Positions 48,595 through 61,434 of a stretch of DNA of 64,000 bases are shown in pieces. Position numbers and translations under genes: made by a program. Position 1 is the stretch's first letter. Each line of letters opens with the position of its first letter. Below the pieces are notes generated by a model, which did not search any database, was not told where the DNA came from, and was given only the letters and a program-made list of their open reading frames with translations. The stretch lies in the NCBI GenBank assembly GCA_950295325.1, contig OX485807.1:51882796-51946795 (forward strand). The letters run 5' to 3'. The stretch is from Polytrichum commune. Lineage: Eukaryota > Streptophyta > Polytrichopsida > Polytrichales > Polytrichaceae.

Positions 48595-50800
48595 ACGTGC
48601 AAATGGATGGCCACAAATCAAGCTACATAAACCAACCGCCGCAGCCTGGAGGCCCTTGACGTCTCGACGTGAATGCTGGTCTCCAATGTCATACCGAAGA
48701 TGAACCCGAAATCCACAAGAGAATGAAACCTGAAGACCTCAAACAAAATTTCAAACCACTTTCAGATTACTTTGACAATCCTTATGTCCGCTAAGGCAGA
48801 AAACTAATAAAAACTTATGAACCTGACTTCCAAGAAATCTCATGAATCGCACGTTTAGAAGGCAATTTGTGCTGGAAATATGCTACATTGCTGATTAGAG
48901 AATCTCACGTCATTGGAGCACTCTGTTTACAGGATTAAGAAAATTCCTCCACACAAATGTTGCTAAAAATTACCAAAGAGCTGCAGATCTACATTTTCCA
49001 TCCCACTGCCTGATCATCAACACTAATCAACTCCGTGAAGCATGAAAAGACGACGACGAAGATGGCTACAAAACCTTCCACTAACAGATCTACAGCAGAA
49101 AGCGGGTAGAGAGTTCCTCTGAAAAAATTCAAACGCTTTTGTATAATTGGACATTGTTCAGGTTAGTGTTGAACTACCTCGCCAGAATAATCTAAACGAA
49201 CCTAATCATTCTCCCTAGAGAACGATCGGACACATAAAGTGCTTTAAATGAGTGGCATCTCCACAAACCTCCACAAAGTGCACTCCTATCGATGCTCTCC
49301 TACCAATGTCAAACTCTATTCCTTAATTGAAGTGCATTCTCTCCAACGAAGACCTTCTACAGCAGCGCTCAAATGACCTGTCATAAACTGTGTCTCCAAA
49401 CGCGACTTCCTCCGATCACTGAGCTCCTTGATCTCAGAATCTCGTCACAAGGAAATGCATCACACACTCGTTAGGGTCACTCTCGTCATACCGGCCATAC
49501 CTAGAGCCTTCCGGTATCAATTATCAGCAACGCAACAAAAGACACCAACGCAAACGCGCCTGACTTCCTTACCCGCTGCCATTGCAAATCCAGCCAAAGA
49601 TCTCTTTCCCGTCCCTTGATCTCACTTCAGTGCATACTTACTTAACTGAAGAAGAACGAAAAGAAAAAGAAGAAAAACGTGCCCTAACGCAGCAAATTAC
49701 TAACTCCTCCGTCAATTAACTCCACTACCCACAGCGAACCGAAAGTTCCTCAAACCCTCGTAACGACTTTTCCGACGACAGAATTGGCCTTCCCACAAGT
49801 CTCCCAGACCTTTAAGGACGCATTCAAAAAAACTAAAAATCCACTACTCCACTCACCCGAATTCCCGGCCAATTAAGCTCCTTTCCCGGCACTGGAAGTT
49901 AAAGCCGAATCCTCACAATAGCGGAAACACTCGGAAAGGGCTAACTTAAGAAAAAAACCGGAAGTAAGGTAGAATCATCAAGATCGGGGTTCAAACCTCC
50001 CTAACTTTGATTCCCTGACATCACGGAATCCTCGCTGACAACTACTGTAAACCTGCAAGCGGCGTCCTTTAGACCGTCAGAACGGCCTTCAGCACTGCAC
50101 CTCCCTTTTGCTACTAGGAGTTTGCCTAAAGCTTACAGAAACTATCAAATAGGAGTTCCAAATTTCCAATGCCACTCCAAGCTCACCCAAATTTGCGGCC
50201 GCCACAGCCACTCCGGTCTCCCTTCCCGTCCTTGAGAGTTGAAGCTAAATCCCCTCGGACTCGAAAACACTCAGAAGAGCTAAGATCACAACAATGGGAA
50301 GATCACGAAACCGCAGCACCGTCCGTCTGAAAACTGTGTGAAATTAGAAATTAGTGTGATTCAGCACCTGTCTACTTGATGCGCTTCCCGGATGAAAAAG
50401 TGGAAATCGAATCTCCTCGGACTCGGAAATACTCGGAGGAGCTGAAGGTCACAAAAACCGGAAGAAGAAACCGCGGCACGGGCCGTCCGTTGGCCTCAAG
50501 AATGTGTAAAAATTCTATGAAAATTAGTATGATTCCAGCAACTGTTTCCTTATTGTGCTTCCCGAATTGAAGAGTGGAAGCCGAATCTTTGCGGACGTTG
50601 AAACAACTTGCGATGGCAGCCGTAAGAAAAACCGGAAGAAAACTTACATCACCGGCCGTCCGAAGGTCTTGAAACTTCCCTAACTATGACCTGACAGCAC
50701 GAAATCCGTCTCTGACACCTACTGTACGCCTGCGAGAGTGCTCCCGGCCGTCAGAACGGCCGACTGGGATCGATTTTGCTCATTCTTGGCAACCAAATCT
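48595..50800 (-). promoter_or_regulatory. 5' region of the SEC14-like gene (leader and/or promoter)
   Basis: Follows the proposed initiation exon on the upstream side. Composition is more GC-rich than surrounding intergenic DNA, with several diverged repeats. No TATA box could be assigned with confidence. Additional non-coding 5' exons are possible. Confidence 0.4.
49860..50780. repeat. Four diverged tandem units upstream of the SEC14-like gene
   Basis: Recurrent blocks: GGAAGTTAAAGCCGAATCC / GTGGAAATCGAATCTCC / GTGGAAGCCGAATCTTTG; ACTCGGAAA or ACTCGAAAACACTC; ACCGGAAG; and a CCGTCAGAACGGCC ending found at about 50078 and 50750. Units are about 170-260 bp. Confidence 0.65.
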
Positions 50801-50815
50801 ACAGAAACAGCAACT

Positions 50816-51350
50816 CTAGCTAGCGCTCACAGCCTTCGGCAGAAGCACCGGAGAAGCAGCAAGAAAGGGCACCAAGGATGAAAGAGCGATGAATATCTGT
50901 GCATGAATGGTGTCGTGGCAGTAGATGAATGGCCAAACACAACACTGATGAATGTCTGGTGGGATGGATGAATATATATGGATGTGGTGAGTGATTGTAG
51001 GCTCTGGAGGAAGCAGTAGCGAAGCAGCCCCTGCGCCAGAGGAGCTGGATGAATGGTGATGAAAACTTGCTGATGAATTAAGGAGGGCCAACCTTTAAGT
51101 GTGAACGCTTGTGTGGGAGTGGATGAAGAGAGAGGGTTATGTGGGGAAACAATGTAGTGAGACGGATGAACATAGATGACGAAGTGTAGATGAACATATG
51201 ACACGTCTGGATGAGCCCTGATGAACTGCTTTGAATGAACGTTGTCATGGCAGGGGGATGTTGGGGGGAAGGGGGTTGGATGAAAGTCAGGGTGCAACAA
51301 TCTCACAGATGAATAATATGAGAGGAGCGCTACACTCATCCATTGGGAAG
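50816..51350. repeat. Dispersed GGATGAA-rich repeat, longest copy
   Basis: Dense in GGATGAA/GATGAAC. Core GATGAACGTTGTCATGGCAG-like sequence near 51235 also occurs near 55552 and, weaker, at 54245 and 50907. The open frames across it on the minus strand are simple-sequence artefacts. Confidence 0.6.
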
Positions 51351-51971
51351 GTGAAAAAGCGAGGAGATATTAACCCCAAACTTCCCAAGCTTATGAAAGG
51401 GTTGTTTTGAGTGCATTTCACTCAACGTTGGTTGTGAAATCTTCATGGTCAAGTTTTGAGGTTAAAATAGGATTTATCCATAAGATCTTGAAAGATGGGA
51501 GATGCATTATTTCATACTGAAAAAAATGGGATTGAATAATCATTTTATTTTTTAGATTATTAAATTTGAAGGAAGGGATGCACAAGTAAATAACATGTAT
51601 CCTTCCAAAAAGGATACCTTTGATCAATCAAATTCAACTGGAAAATGAGAAAAATACTTGTGTGATCCACTACATGGGAACAAGTCAACACTTGAGCACC
51701 TCCACTAACTCTCATGCCAAAATGTGCAAACCACAATAGCCACCTTGCATTTTGGAGTATGTAAATTGTTCCATATTTTTGACCACATGCATGCAAAGAA
51801 TTCCCAAACAATCAAAGAGTGTCCAAATGTTAGAGTGAACGGTCAATGTGAGCACAAAAACCATTTTTACATGAACATCAAAGTATTTCACATTTACCAA
51901 AACAGACATCATTGATGCTCATGCAGAGTTTGCATTGGAGTAGCAACCAATAAGCGAGACATGTTTTAGTT

Positions 51972-52923
51972 CATTACCGTAGTTTACTAGCAGGTTCGGC
52001 AACTTGCTGCCTAATATTTTATTAAAGTTCAAAAAGTAGTTCGGCACCTAAAAATAGTATATTCACATTTTCGGCAATTTTCTTTTTTAATTTTTAAAAA
52101 TTCGGGTTAAACTCATTTTTAATTTTCTACTTAAGCTTATATCTTGTACATCTCTCTTGCATTGAATGACAAGCAAGATGTAAGTGAAGAGTTGAGAATG
52201 CTCTATGCTTTATGCAAGTAGAGTGGAGTTGTGTTCAACAATGCATATAGGATATGTAAACTTTGAGGTGAAGCACCTAGTTAGACTTCATTTTTATAAA
52301 ACGCATAACTTTTGCATAGAGTCTTCAAATGACATAAAATTTGTTGGAGGTGAAAGATTACTTGATTTCTAAACTTTTCTTAGACCAACAAAATTCCAAA
52401 AAAGTTGATCTTCTATGCACAAATGAGCTCCGAAAAACTGTTATGAACACATTTTAATTTTTTGATCTTTACACGGCTGCAATGTTTTGTCCATATCTTT
52501 TGCATAAAGACTTATTTTGACACAAAACTTGTTGGAAGTGGAAGAAGGATTGATTTCTCAACTTTTGTTAGTTGGACAAAATTTTGTAAAACTTCATCTT
52601 CTATGCTCAATTGGACTCCAAAAATTTGTGTACAACACATTTGAAAAGCCTCACCTAGAATCTTGCTAAGTCTTAACCCATATTCTTTGTGGACTAATGT
52701 AAGTGAGCTTGATTACAAAAGGAGCACCTTCTCTCCTTCAAAATTCACATATGCTTCCACTGTAAGTACAACTCTAGTGAGAAGTAAAAATTTCTTACTT
52801 TTTGGCAATTTTGAAAAATAATTAATTTTATATTGGGCAAAAAATGCCAATAATATTCCAAAATTTTAGGTATTTATTTTTAGAATTATTTTGTGCCGAA
52901 CCTGCTATTTAACTACGGTAGTG
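51972..52923. mobile_element. TIR element, ~950 bp, CA(T/C)TACCGTAG ends
   Basis: Left CATTACCGTAGTTTACTAGC and right, inverted, CACTACCGTAGTTAAATAGC, continuing AGGTTCGGCA, about 29 bp. The interior includes a direct repeat of about 190 bp (near 52300-52450 and 52490-52640, both with TTTGCATA and CATCTTCTATGC-like blocks). No coding region. hAT-like by ends; flanking duplication not evident. Confidence 0.65.
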
Positions 52924-53154
52924 GGGGGGGTTGCTAACATGGATGGATGTTGAGGGTCAACTCTCTAATTGGGAGCTCATGAGGGAGGGGGGGGACCAAT
53001 TTATGGTGAAATCCATCTTGTTTGTAGCCAGGATGGGGTCCCGATGATGGGACTGGTGGTGGTGGCATAGTGTGTTTGGCTGGGGCATTTGCATTCACGA
53101 ATTGGGATTGCATGAGTGGTTGAGTCTATGTCCGGCTTTTGAACCTGTGTCCAA

Positions 53155-53340
53155 GGAGATTTTTGGGCATATCCCGGTGTTCCAAGTTCAACTAGTTGAA
53201 TGTTGTGATATTATGAATTTTCTTTATCCATTTGGAATACACTCCACATATTCCATTACACTCGTTGTCGAAGTGTTGAACATCAACTGGTTCCTTTTGA
53301 AACTCGACCAGTTCATTTGTACCTATATTGTTTGTCTAAT
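53155..53340. repeat. Distant relative of the AACCGGTT hAT-type MITE
   Basis: GGAGATTTTTGGGCATA matches the family start, and AACTGGTTCC...CTCGACCAGTTCATTTGTAC matches its interior. The middle is unrelated and termini are not preserved. Confidence 0.45.
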
Positions 53341-54149
53341 TTGTGTGGGTGATTATTTGGAGTTTTGCATTGCTATAACATTTGATTGAGAGTATCATTT
53401 TTAACCCAAATAACATAAGTAGTATGCACACCGAAGAGTATGATACAATTCAGTTTGTAAAAAAAGATAATGTCGATGAAAAGCTACAGCAACACGTAAC
53501 TCTGAATGGTAACCCACACTAATTAGACAAAACAATGTAGCAGTCGGTTTTCCATGTTCATTGTTTTAGTTTGTGTTGGGTGTGTTGGTCATGGTGGTGT
53601 TGTTGGCTTTGTTTCTCAAGATAACAGGGAAAAGGCTTTCTGACTCTATTTTGCTTGTTTTTTCTCTAGTAAACAAATTGTGTGGTTATATAAAAGATGA
53701 TGTATGTTTTCGAGTGCTTGCCTTTTCCTAGGTTTGGGTGGAAGCAACTCTAAATTAATGTATCTCCCAATATTCCCACATAGCTCACACGAGTTCCCAA
53801 CACAACAAAAACATGACCACTTTCCACTTTGACAAAAAAAAATTGCGCATCCTAGTCATCTTCAAATTGCACAGCTCGTATGTTTATTGGTAGATATCCA
53901 TGTTGGCTTAATTTATATAGTTATTTTGATCACAAATGAGTGAATTAGATAGGGTTCATGTAGGGAAGAAATCATAGACCGACCCAAAATGGGTTGCTTG
54001 GGAAGTTAGGGCTTAAATAGCCTTTGAGCATTCATTTATGGTATTATTTGATTTATGAGATGACAATGAAGGTTCCAAATTAGTTTATCCGGCACCAATT
54101 GGAATGAAGTGGTCCTTCTTTGTAGGGGGTTTGTTGTACCAAATTTTAT

Positions 54150-54400
54150 TTCATCCACTATGGATGAGTTTACATAGACTCCATCAAGGCTAAGCTGAGG
54201 AGTGCCAAATCATGGATGAAACAAGGATGAATGTATTCATTGATGGACAATGTCGTGGCAGTGGATGTGTGGGTATAGATTTACGATGTAGGGGCAAGAT
54301 TATTAAATGTGAATGCATGTGATGAGGGTTTTTAGCTTCAACCGAAGCCGGAGGAGGCGACCCCGACCATGAAGAGAAAGCCACATCACACATGAAGTTT
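54150..54400. repeat. GGATGAA-rich repeat, partial copy
   Basis: GGATGAAACAAGGATGAATG followed by GGACAATGTCGTGGCAGTGG aligns with the 50816-51350 copy. Confidence 0.5.
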
Positions 54401-55319
54401 TGTAAACAAGAGAACGAGGCTTTGCCACAAGAAGTTTTGTTTTAAAATGACATCTTAAAAGTAATTATATTGATTTACTAGTTCTAATTATATTAAATGA
54501 AATTTTTCATTGAGTTTCTACTGAACTTCACCAAACCTTCTTCATTGAGTTTTGACATGCATTACCAGGTCTTATTACCACTCAAAGACAATCTTCATAA
54601 TGCCTCTATCTCATGATATGGGACAGAGTCAATAACTTGGTGACATAAGTAGACGAGTGAATCTTGGGGGGGACACTTCACTATACTTTGTGTGAACACG
54701 TGCGTTAAAGGGGTATTTAATGTAGGGGTATTATGTTTAGATGTTAGATTTGAACAAACCGTTTAATTATATAATTCCCTAATATGGTGTATTATTATGA
54801 TGTCTTACTATAGTTATAACTCACATAAGATTTTTTTTCAACCCTATGTTCATTATAAAAAATTAGCTCACCCTATTTTGTGTTTAAGAATTGCCTATGT
54901 TCATTACAAAATTCATTTGACATGCAATGAGAACTAGCATGAACAAGCATCACCACAAATCAATAACAATGCAAACAATTATCACCACCATGAGAATCAA
55001 TGAACTATGAACTTGAATTACTAGCATGAACTACAACAATGTTTGTGTTTAGGAAAATATAAATGTTAGGAAAATTTTACTCCAGAGCCTAACATTTATA
55101 GAGGGTGGACTGTAATATTATTTTTCATTCTATCAAAATCCCTATGCTATATTATATCTAAAACCCTTGATAAATTTCAATACTTAGTATACCCCAATAT
55201 TATTTATAATATGGATTTTCAATTTAAATAGTCCATAGTTATATCCAATAATTTTCTGAATTTTATTGCTCATGAATAAAACACACCCTATATTTTAACG
55301 CACCATGTTTACTAATTTT

Positions 55320-55640
55320 CCTAAGTGTCCCCCCCCCCCCCCCCCGAGGAGTGAATGGTGGTGATTAATTATAGGTGGACCTACAATTGTTGTGGCATGA
55401 GGAAGTGTGGGCAGGTCACATGCATGTGTGGAGTAGAAGTTAATAAAATGTAGGGAAGATATAGATAGATGGGTATGGTGGCCAGAGAGGATGAATGATG
55501 ACAATGAAATATTGATGAAACGGTTTAATGTGTTCACGAGCAACTTTAGATGAACGTTGTCATGACAAGGGAACGTGCGAGAGGACACTTTGTGTGAAAG
55601 TGTACGAATGTTTATGGATGAATCTCATCAATACGTGGAA
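55320..55640. repeat. GGATGAA-rich repeat, copy next to a C-run
   Basis: Shares GATGAACGTTGTCATGACAA and surrounding order with 50816-51350. A 17-base C homopolymer lies near 55328. Confidence 0.55.
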
Positions 55641-56390
55641 TCATTGAGCAAAACAATGGGTGGGGGTTTCTTGGCCCAATTTTTACATGTTGCCCGTCAT
55701 TGCCCGTCAAGCAGCCGAAATAAGAACCTTCCACTTTAGTTCCTCCTATTGCTTCTTCAACTAGGAGTTCTTGTCTCTCGTTCTTGGTCTTTCCCCCCCA
55801 CCCTCTCCTTTTGACCCTTTTTCCACATGCCAAGCAATGACCCGTTAAAGGTTTTCTTGCATCGTTTCACTTTCGAGACTTTTTGGTTATTAACCGTAGT
55901 TTCCGGGAGAGTTACAAATTAATAATGGGCTCCTCCGTCCACGTGGCATAGTGCTTGAGTACACTATGGTTCCGTGTCCCGGGAATTAAAATCGACGTTT
56001 CACTATTTGTACGATCTCATTGCTCGTGTCCATGTATCTATATTTGTTTACAATGGATTTTGCCTCATCTAGCATGTGTGGAGGGTTTCTTCTATGAGGT
56101 GGTTTGAAATACTCCAACCCAATTCAATTTGTTTACCAAAGGATGAGTCCGTCTTTATGAATATCACCTTTGCTTACACTCGGTTCCTTGTTTGCTCCGT
56201 CACTCCTCCTCCACATGTACAATAAAGGCGGGTTCCAAAGTTATAAACTAAATGATATCTTTTTATTTCACAATGCATGTTGTAAAGTACTCATTTTACA
56301 CCCCGATCATGTTCTATGTTGCCATGAATCGATAGGTATACAAAGTGTAGGTGGGTAGTTACACAAGCATGCACTATAGCAAGTGTCTAA

Positions 56391-56697
56391 CTACACTATA
56401 TGCTATGTTACGTCATTGTGGTAATTTTTCTAGTGACACTCTTATGAATAAGTTTACAAATGTTGTCATCCCAACTTATGTTTAGTTCGTCTGTTTTTAT
56501 TATATAGTCAACATCCTAACATTTTTTATACATGGAATATTGTAATGGATGATTGAAATTTGGATGGTGAATTTTAGAAAGTGAAAGTAATTGCAATAAC
56601 GTAAATCTATAATGACCCAATAAGTTCCACAAGGAATGACATATAATGTTAGGTTTACAAATAGAGTTGGTGACCCTAAATACCATATTTAGTGTAG
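56391..56697. mobile_element. TIR MITE (~320-bp type)
   Basis: Ends CTACACTATATGCTATGTTA and, inverted, CTACACTAAATATGGTATTTA. Second full member of the type seen in copy 2 intron 2. The target duplication is not resolved. Confidence 0.7.
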
Positions 56698-56979
56698 TGC
56701 CAATGGCTTAGAATTGTGTCAAAGGACCCCACATACCAATCTTCAATGGGGTGGGGTCATGAAGACGATACATTTTCCACACACATGGTTTGGGGAAGGC
56801 ATTTTGTGAGATAAGGTTTTGTCCACCTGTCATCAATAATTTATCATCCGAATTGTTCCTTCATCCCACATCATTTTCTCATATTATCCTTCACTCGGTC
56901 ATACTTATGTAGTGCAACGCTATCTTAGCTTATTCATTCAACATGCCAATAAATGTATCACGGATGAGTCAATGAATTG

Positions 56980-58325
56980 TTTACATTATGACACTTAGCA
57001 CAACACATTGGGATGCTTGAGATGATAGTTTTGCGTTTTAATATCCGAGAAGAAGATATTATTGAGCGCACTACTGGCAAGTGTCATATGTTTATAATTT
57101 AATACGTGCAAGAGGAAGATAATATTGAGCATACTAATGTCAAGTGTCATTTGTGTACACTTCAGTCAACTTGTAGACCATTATGTAACAGAGGCATACA
57201 CCTCATACCAACTTTATCCATGAAGCATTCATCCAAGTTTGTCTTACCGTTTTTGGATGGCTATTGCTAATTTCATCTAAGGTGCCCAATTTACTCTAAA
57301 CCCTTAGGGCCGCTTTACATCTAGAGGCGGGGCCAATTCATTGTGTAAGAGGCTTGAAATCCTCACTTGTGATTGGCCAAAAGGCTGAAATTGGCCCCAA
57401 CCCCTTTACACCTAGAGGTCGGGCCGATTTGGTGGTATGAATTTTTTTAGTCAAAAAATGCACGGTCTGACATGGCCCGAGCTCATTGAATTGGGTGCAC
57501 CCAAAATGGAGGGCCAATGTCAAATTTCAATAAATAAAATTTTTAAAAAACTTTTTTTTCATTTGATTTTTTTAGCAAACCATATCCATTGGATTATGGG
57601 GAAATTTGAACAAATCCATGCTAGATTATGCTAGATTTGTTGGATTATGCTAGATTTATTGAATTGGCTTGGCTTCTTGGCCCTGAGGCCTTTACATATG
57701 GAAAAATTGGCCCATGTTATAATCTTATTGTAATGTGTAGTCGAAGGCGGCCTCCAACCCAAAATGGGCTGGAATTTCATGTTATCGGCCTCAAGGGGAA
57801 TTGGCCCAACCGCTAGGTGTAAAGCAACCCTCAATACCTTCACCTCCGAAGCTCCCACTAGTTACCCTAAACTCTTATGTAATATGGTTTGTTATGTGTG
57901 AGAGACGTGTTGCATTCGTGAAGGATTGTGGGTTAGAAGTGTTCGAATGGCAAGACAAAAGCCTCACAAAAACTTTGCAATGCATGTTTAAACCTAATGA
58001 TGCCTGATTATTGAATTCCGACACATGTGAGTTGAGCTTTTGTGATTGGAGCATAAATCTAATCTTTAAAAATATATAATTAGGAAAACCATGTCAATAA
58101 TTTTCTTAGAAATTTAGGCACCTTTTTATTTATACATTTCATGCCCAAGTTGCTAGGAAACTACGTTACTCATGCCAAGATATTAGTATGCACACTTGAA
58201 CGCCAAGTGTCATGAGGTGACCCTAATAGCAAAGTTGTTGATCATTAGTGTAACTTAGCATACATCTCAAAATAGGGTAAGTAACATTATTAGGCATGTC
58301 GCACTAAATACCATAAATGGTGTAG
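56980..58325. mobile_element. TIR MITE (~530-bp type), interrupted and partial
   Basis: Interior matches at 56980-57215 and the right part with terminus ATACCATAAATGGTGTAG at 58165-58325. The gap contains the Harbinger-like MITE at 57307-57830 plus flanking sequence. The left terminus was not found. Confidence 0.6.
57307..57830. mobile_element. PIF/Harbinger-like MITE, 524 bp
   Basis: Ends GGGCCGCTTTACATCTAG and, on the opposite strand, GGGTTGCTTTACACCTAG, about 34 bp of inverted repeat. Flanks TTA (57304-57306) and TCA (57831-57833) fit a degraded 3-bp duplication. Related at the ends to the element at 8075-9298. An extra terminal-like stretch sits inside near 57391. Confidence 0.75.
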
Positions 58326-60436
58326 TGTTGGGTTGGTATTGCCTTTCTTTGTTATGGCTCGAGTATGTGTAGTGAGGTTTTTGCAAAACAATTATACCAT
58401 TATGATACGAATCTTTGAGGATAATTTTAAAATTAAAAAGGGGGGGGGGTGGAATATTACACAATCAGGGTCTATATACCATCCAAAAACCTACCTAGCA
58501 TCACTAAGTAGTGTGTCTCCCCATGCACTGGCCGGTGGACATTGTGGATTTACGCTAACAAAGGAAAATGGAATTGGATGTGGTGGTGAGGCTTGGGTTT
58601 TTGGGGAATTCTAGGGTGGTAGTGAGCCATGTGGGAGGAGGTATAGAATGTACATTTCATACATTAGTTGGTTGCCGGAAATACTCAAAAAAGAAACCCG
58701 CATGGAATTGGAAGGTGGTGGCAAGGGAGGGAAGAAATTCCTTTGTGGGACAAAGGGACCTCCTTTCATTTTCTCTAATTTCATTCATACTCTATGGTGT
58801 TAAACCTATGATTGTCGCGTTGCTAGATGAAGCTTTCTTCTTGTATATGATACCTCGTCGAAATGTGTTTTGGGGGCAAGATAACATAGAGAAGGCGTTT
58901 TAGACTTTATGTGTATGGTTACTACTGTAAATAAATCTTCCATTTTATGATGTGGCTAACGTGTCTTTTCTTTTTGGCTCCGACTTTTAGTGGTTGTTGT
59001 TGCAAACAACTACTAATCTAATATAAATGTGAATATACAATTAGAAACATGGTGTTAATTTGGGTCTTCAAAGATTTGTTTTCTTCATCTTGTGCTACCC
59101 TCCAAGCATCAACATCAAAGCGGTATTACAATTATGATACATGTCGCATAAGTTCTTTGATGCCATTATCAATAGTGTATGTTGATACCATGCATTTGGC
59201 ACCTAAATATCAACCCGACATGGGTTCATACCACCATATCCCTCCAAGGACCAAGCACTACATGCTTGGTGCAAATTCCATACGTATCCCCAACTCCAAC
59301 TTTGTGCGTGCATGAATCGCTTGTGAAAGACACAAATTGTTGGGTGGGTGCGCTTCAATTGTACCATAATTTCACCCACTATTGTGTTCTATACGGTCGG
59401 ATTCAACCACCATTCCATGTGAGATTTTTAGGTGCGCATTGTACGAGTGATTTAGGATCGTTTTACACGTGTGCCGATGACCATGAGAAACCAAAATGAT
59501 ACATGATTTATGTTTGTTATGGTTGGCAGTCCGAAGACCATGACCAAGAGAAATCTACATCACATATCATAAGCTTTGGACACGCGTCATGGTGTAAAGT
59601 GAACTTATTTTGAAGGGTTCTCTATTCCAATACAAATTATTTTTTTCCCCTCAAAGTTTGTCATGTGCCGTGCTCACATTAGCTAAGACCCATTTGTATC
59701 CTACATGGAAACTGCATTCCATCACATATAAAGATGAAATAGAGAGCCCTCTACAATAGAATGGGACATAATTTTTTTAATGAAACTAAAAAAATGCATA
59801 TTCAAGAATAAATAGAGTGTATTGTCACTATATATTAAATTTAAGATAATTTATGAAATTTATATTTCATATAATATGATCACCCTCATTTCCCACCAAG
59901 ACAATGTAAACCAAACTTTCTAGTGAAAATCTACCTCTATAATACGACTATGACATTGTTAATACAACATTATTGGACCCCCAAAATGTCATATTATAGA
60001 GGTAATAAATGCATGTATGATGGGCTCCACATATGTATAAGTATAGTTAATATTAAATTTATGTAACTTTCACAAATGAAATGTGGATAGAAGAAATTTT
60101 AATGTAAAATGTTGGTAAATCATGTGAACGAAGGGAACTAGGTTCTCTATCTCCAAACCTAATCGAGAGACATGTTAACTTCCGTTTCTTCCAAAGATTT
60201 GGCACTCCTCATATCAAAACTGTAGGTTGGACAATATAAGATGTCATTTGTAGATTATTTTCATAATGAAAGGTGAAGACATCGTTGAAGCTTAATATTG
60301 CATGTCAGAACTGGTTGATATGGCCTTGAAACAAAGAATAAAGCCACCTAGTTTTGACATTAATGCAGAACCCTTGGATCTCTTTAAATCTTGATATTCA
60401 TTACATTAACTTACGCATATCCAAACCAACGCCACA
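58326..60436. other. Intergenic, no gene recognised
   Basis: Overlapping short open stretches at 58333-58903 and 59049-59499 lack a recognisable family or splice structure; probably old mobile-element sequence. Confidence 0.4.
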
Positions 60437-60845
60437 CACGGGGAGGTCACTTCATTGTCAAGTTGACACCACGTGCGGACAAAGTTTGCTACCCCTATAT
60501 TACATGCCATAGATAATTTTAAAATTTATGATATTTTTTCTACATATACATAACCATTGATAGTATCTTCTGTATATTTTTTTGAAATTTTTAGTCATCT
60601 TTATTTTTTTTAGTAATTCTTTTAGTTCAAGTATGCGTCATTCTAGTTAGAAATGGTATGTTTTATGAAAAAAAAAATCATCAAATTTAGTTACTACTTT
60701 TGACTATGTCATATGTACTGTGTATATCTACTCATGAAAATTTTTTGATAAAATTTTGACCCATTTTGGTGGTGCAACTTACCAAAAGAAGATTTTTTTT
60801 GGTCGCATGTGGTGTTCAACTTGACAATGGAGTGATCTACCCGTG
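60437..60845. mobile_element. MITE with CACGGGG ends, second copy (inverted)
   Basis: 409 bp, bounded by perfect 8-bp duplication ACGCCACA (60429-60436 and 60846-60853). Full-length match to 30876-31286 in opposite orientation with few differences, suggesting recent activity. CCACGTGCG near each end contains a G-box-like CACGTG core. Confidence 0.92.
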
Positions 60846-60986
60846 ACGCCACAAAGGGTCTCCAATAATCCCTCGCACAAAGTCCTCTCCAACACGCCAA
60901 CATCCAAGGCCACCATCAAAGTTTCTACCACCAAATCTAATACTACCACAATTCCGCAGACTCCTCTCGCATGCCCATCTACCTTA

Positions 60987-61006
60987 AAACCCTAAACCCT
61001 AAACCC
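60987..61006 (+). promoter_or_regulatory. Telobox-like AAACCCTAAACCC cluster
   Basis: Three consecutive AAACCCT-type units. In plants such boxes are common in promoters of translation-related genes. Here they lie 28 bp before an ATG that opens a 71-codon frame (61034-61249), and no known gene follows. Confidence 0.4.
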
Positions 61007-61033
61007 ACAAACAAAGTACACACCACATAAACA

Positions 61034-61249
61034 ATGGATAGCACCGACCCTTATCAAGAAGCTCAATTTGAAATCTTAACAACTACCATGCCTACTCACT
61101 TCCTCCCCGTTTACAACAATCCGGAACTTACACAACTTCAATTTTTTTACGTCCTTCAATCAATACCTCCACCGACTAAAATGCATGTTGCTCCAACAAT
61201 CTACTCAAACAAAACACAACACACACAATGTCAATATCAAAATCTCTAA
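61034..61249 (+). other. Short open frame after a telobox, unrecognised
   Basis: 71 residues beginning MDSTDPYQEAQFEILTTTMP, not simple-sequence. It could be a small gene, a first exon or a captured fragment; no family recognised and no continuation found. Confidence 0.25.
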
Positions 61250-61434
61250 ACTTCACCAAGGATAGATGGAATCCTTAGGGTGGATGCGGAAGCAAGAGAA
61301 GAGTAGCTGACAAGAGATGGTAGGGTTTTGGCCAATGAATGAACTCATCCATCATCCATGGCAATATTTGTTCACTTATTCATAAATAGAAAATGTCATA
61401 TGAAAAGTCACCATGGTAACATAGAATACCGTTT

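Larger units (their letters stand above)
52924..56390. other. Intergenic, no gene seen outside the repeats listed
   Basis: AT-rich with short open stretches only. It contains the repeats at 53155, 54150 and 55320. Confidence 0.4.

Noticed and set aside
50816-51339. Minus-strand open frames of 91 and 170 codons upstream of the SEC14-like gene
   Set aside because: They follow the GGATGAA/TTCATCC simple-sequence repeat (His/Ser/Pro-rich output) and lack any domain.
55327-55345. C homopolymer (also near 16207, 62957, and G runs near 5977 and 58439)
   Set aside because: Ordinary homopolymers; no feature assigned and length may be affected by assembly.
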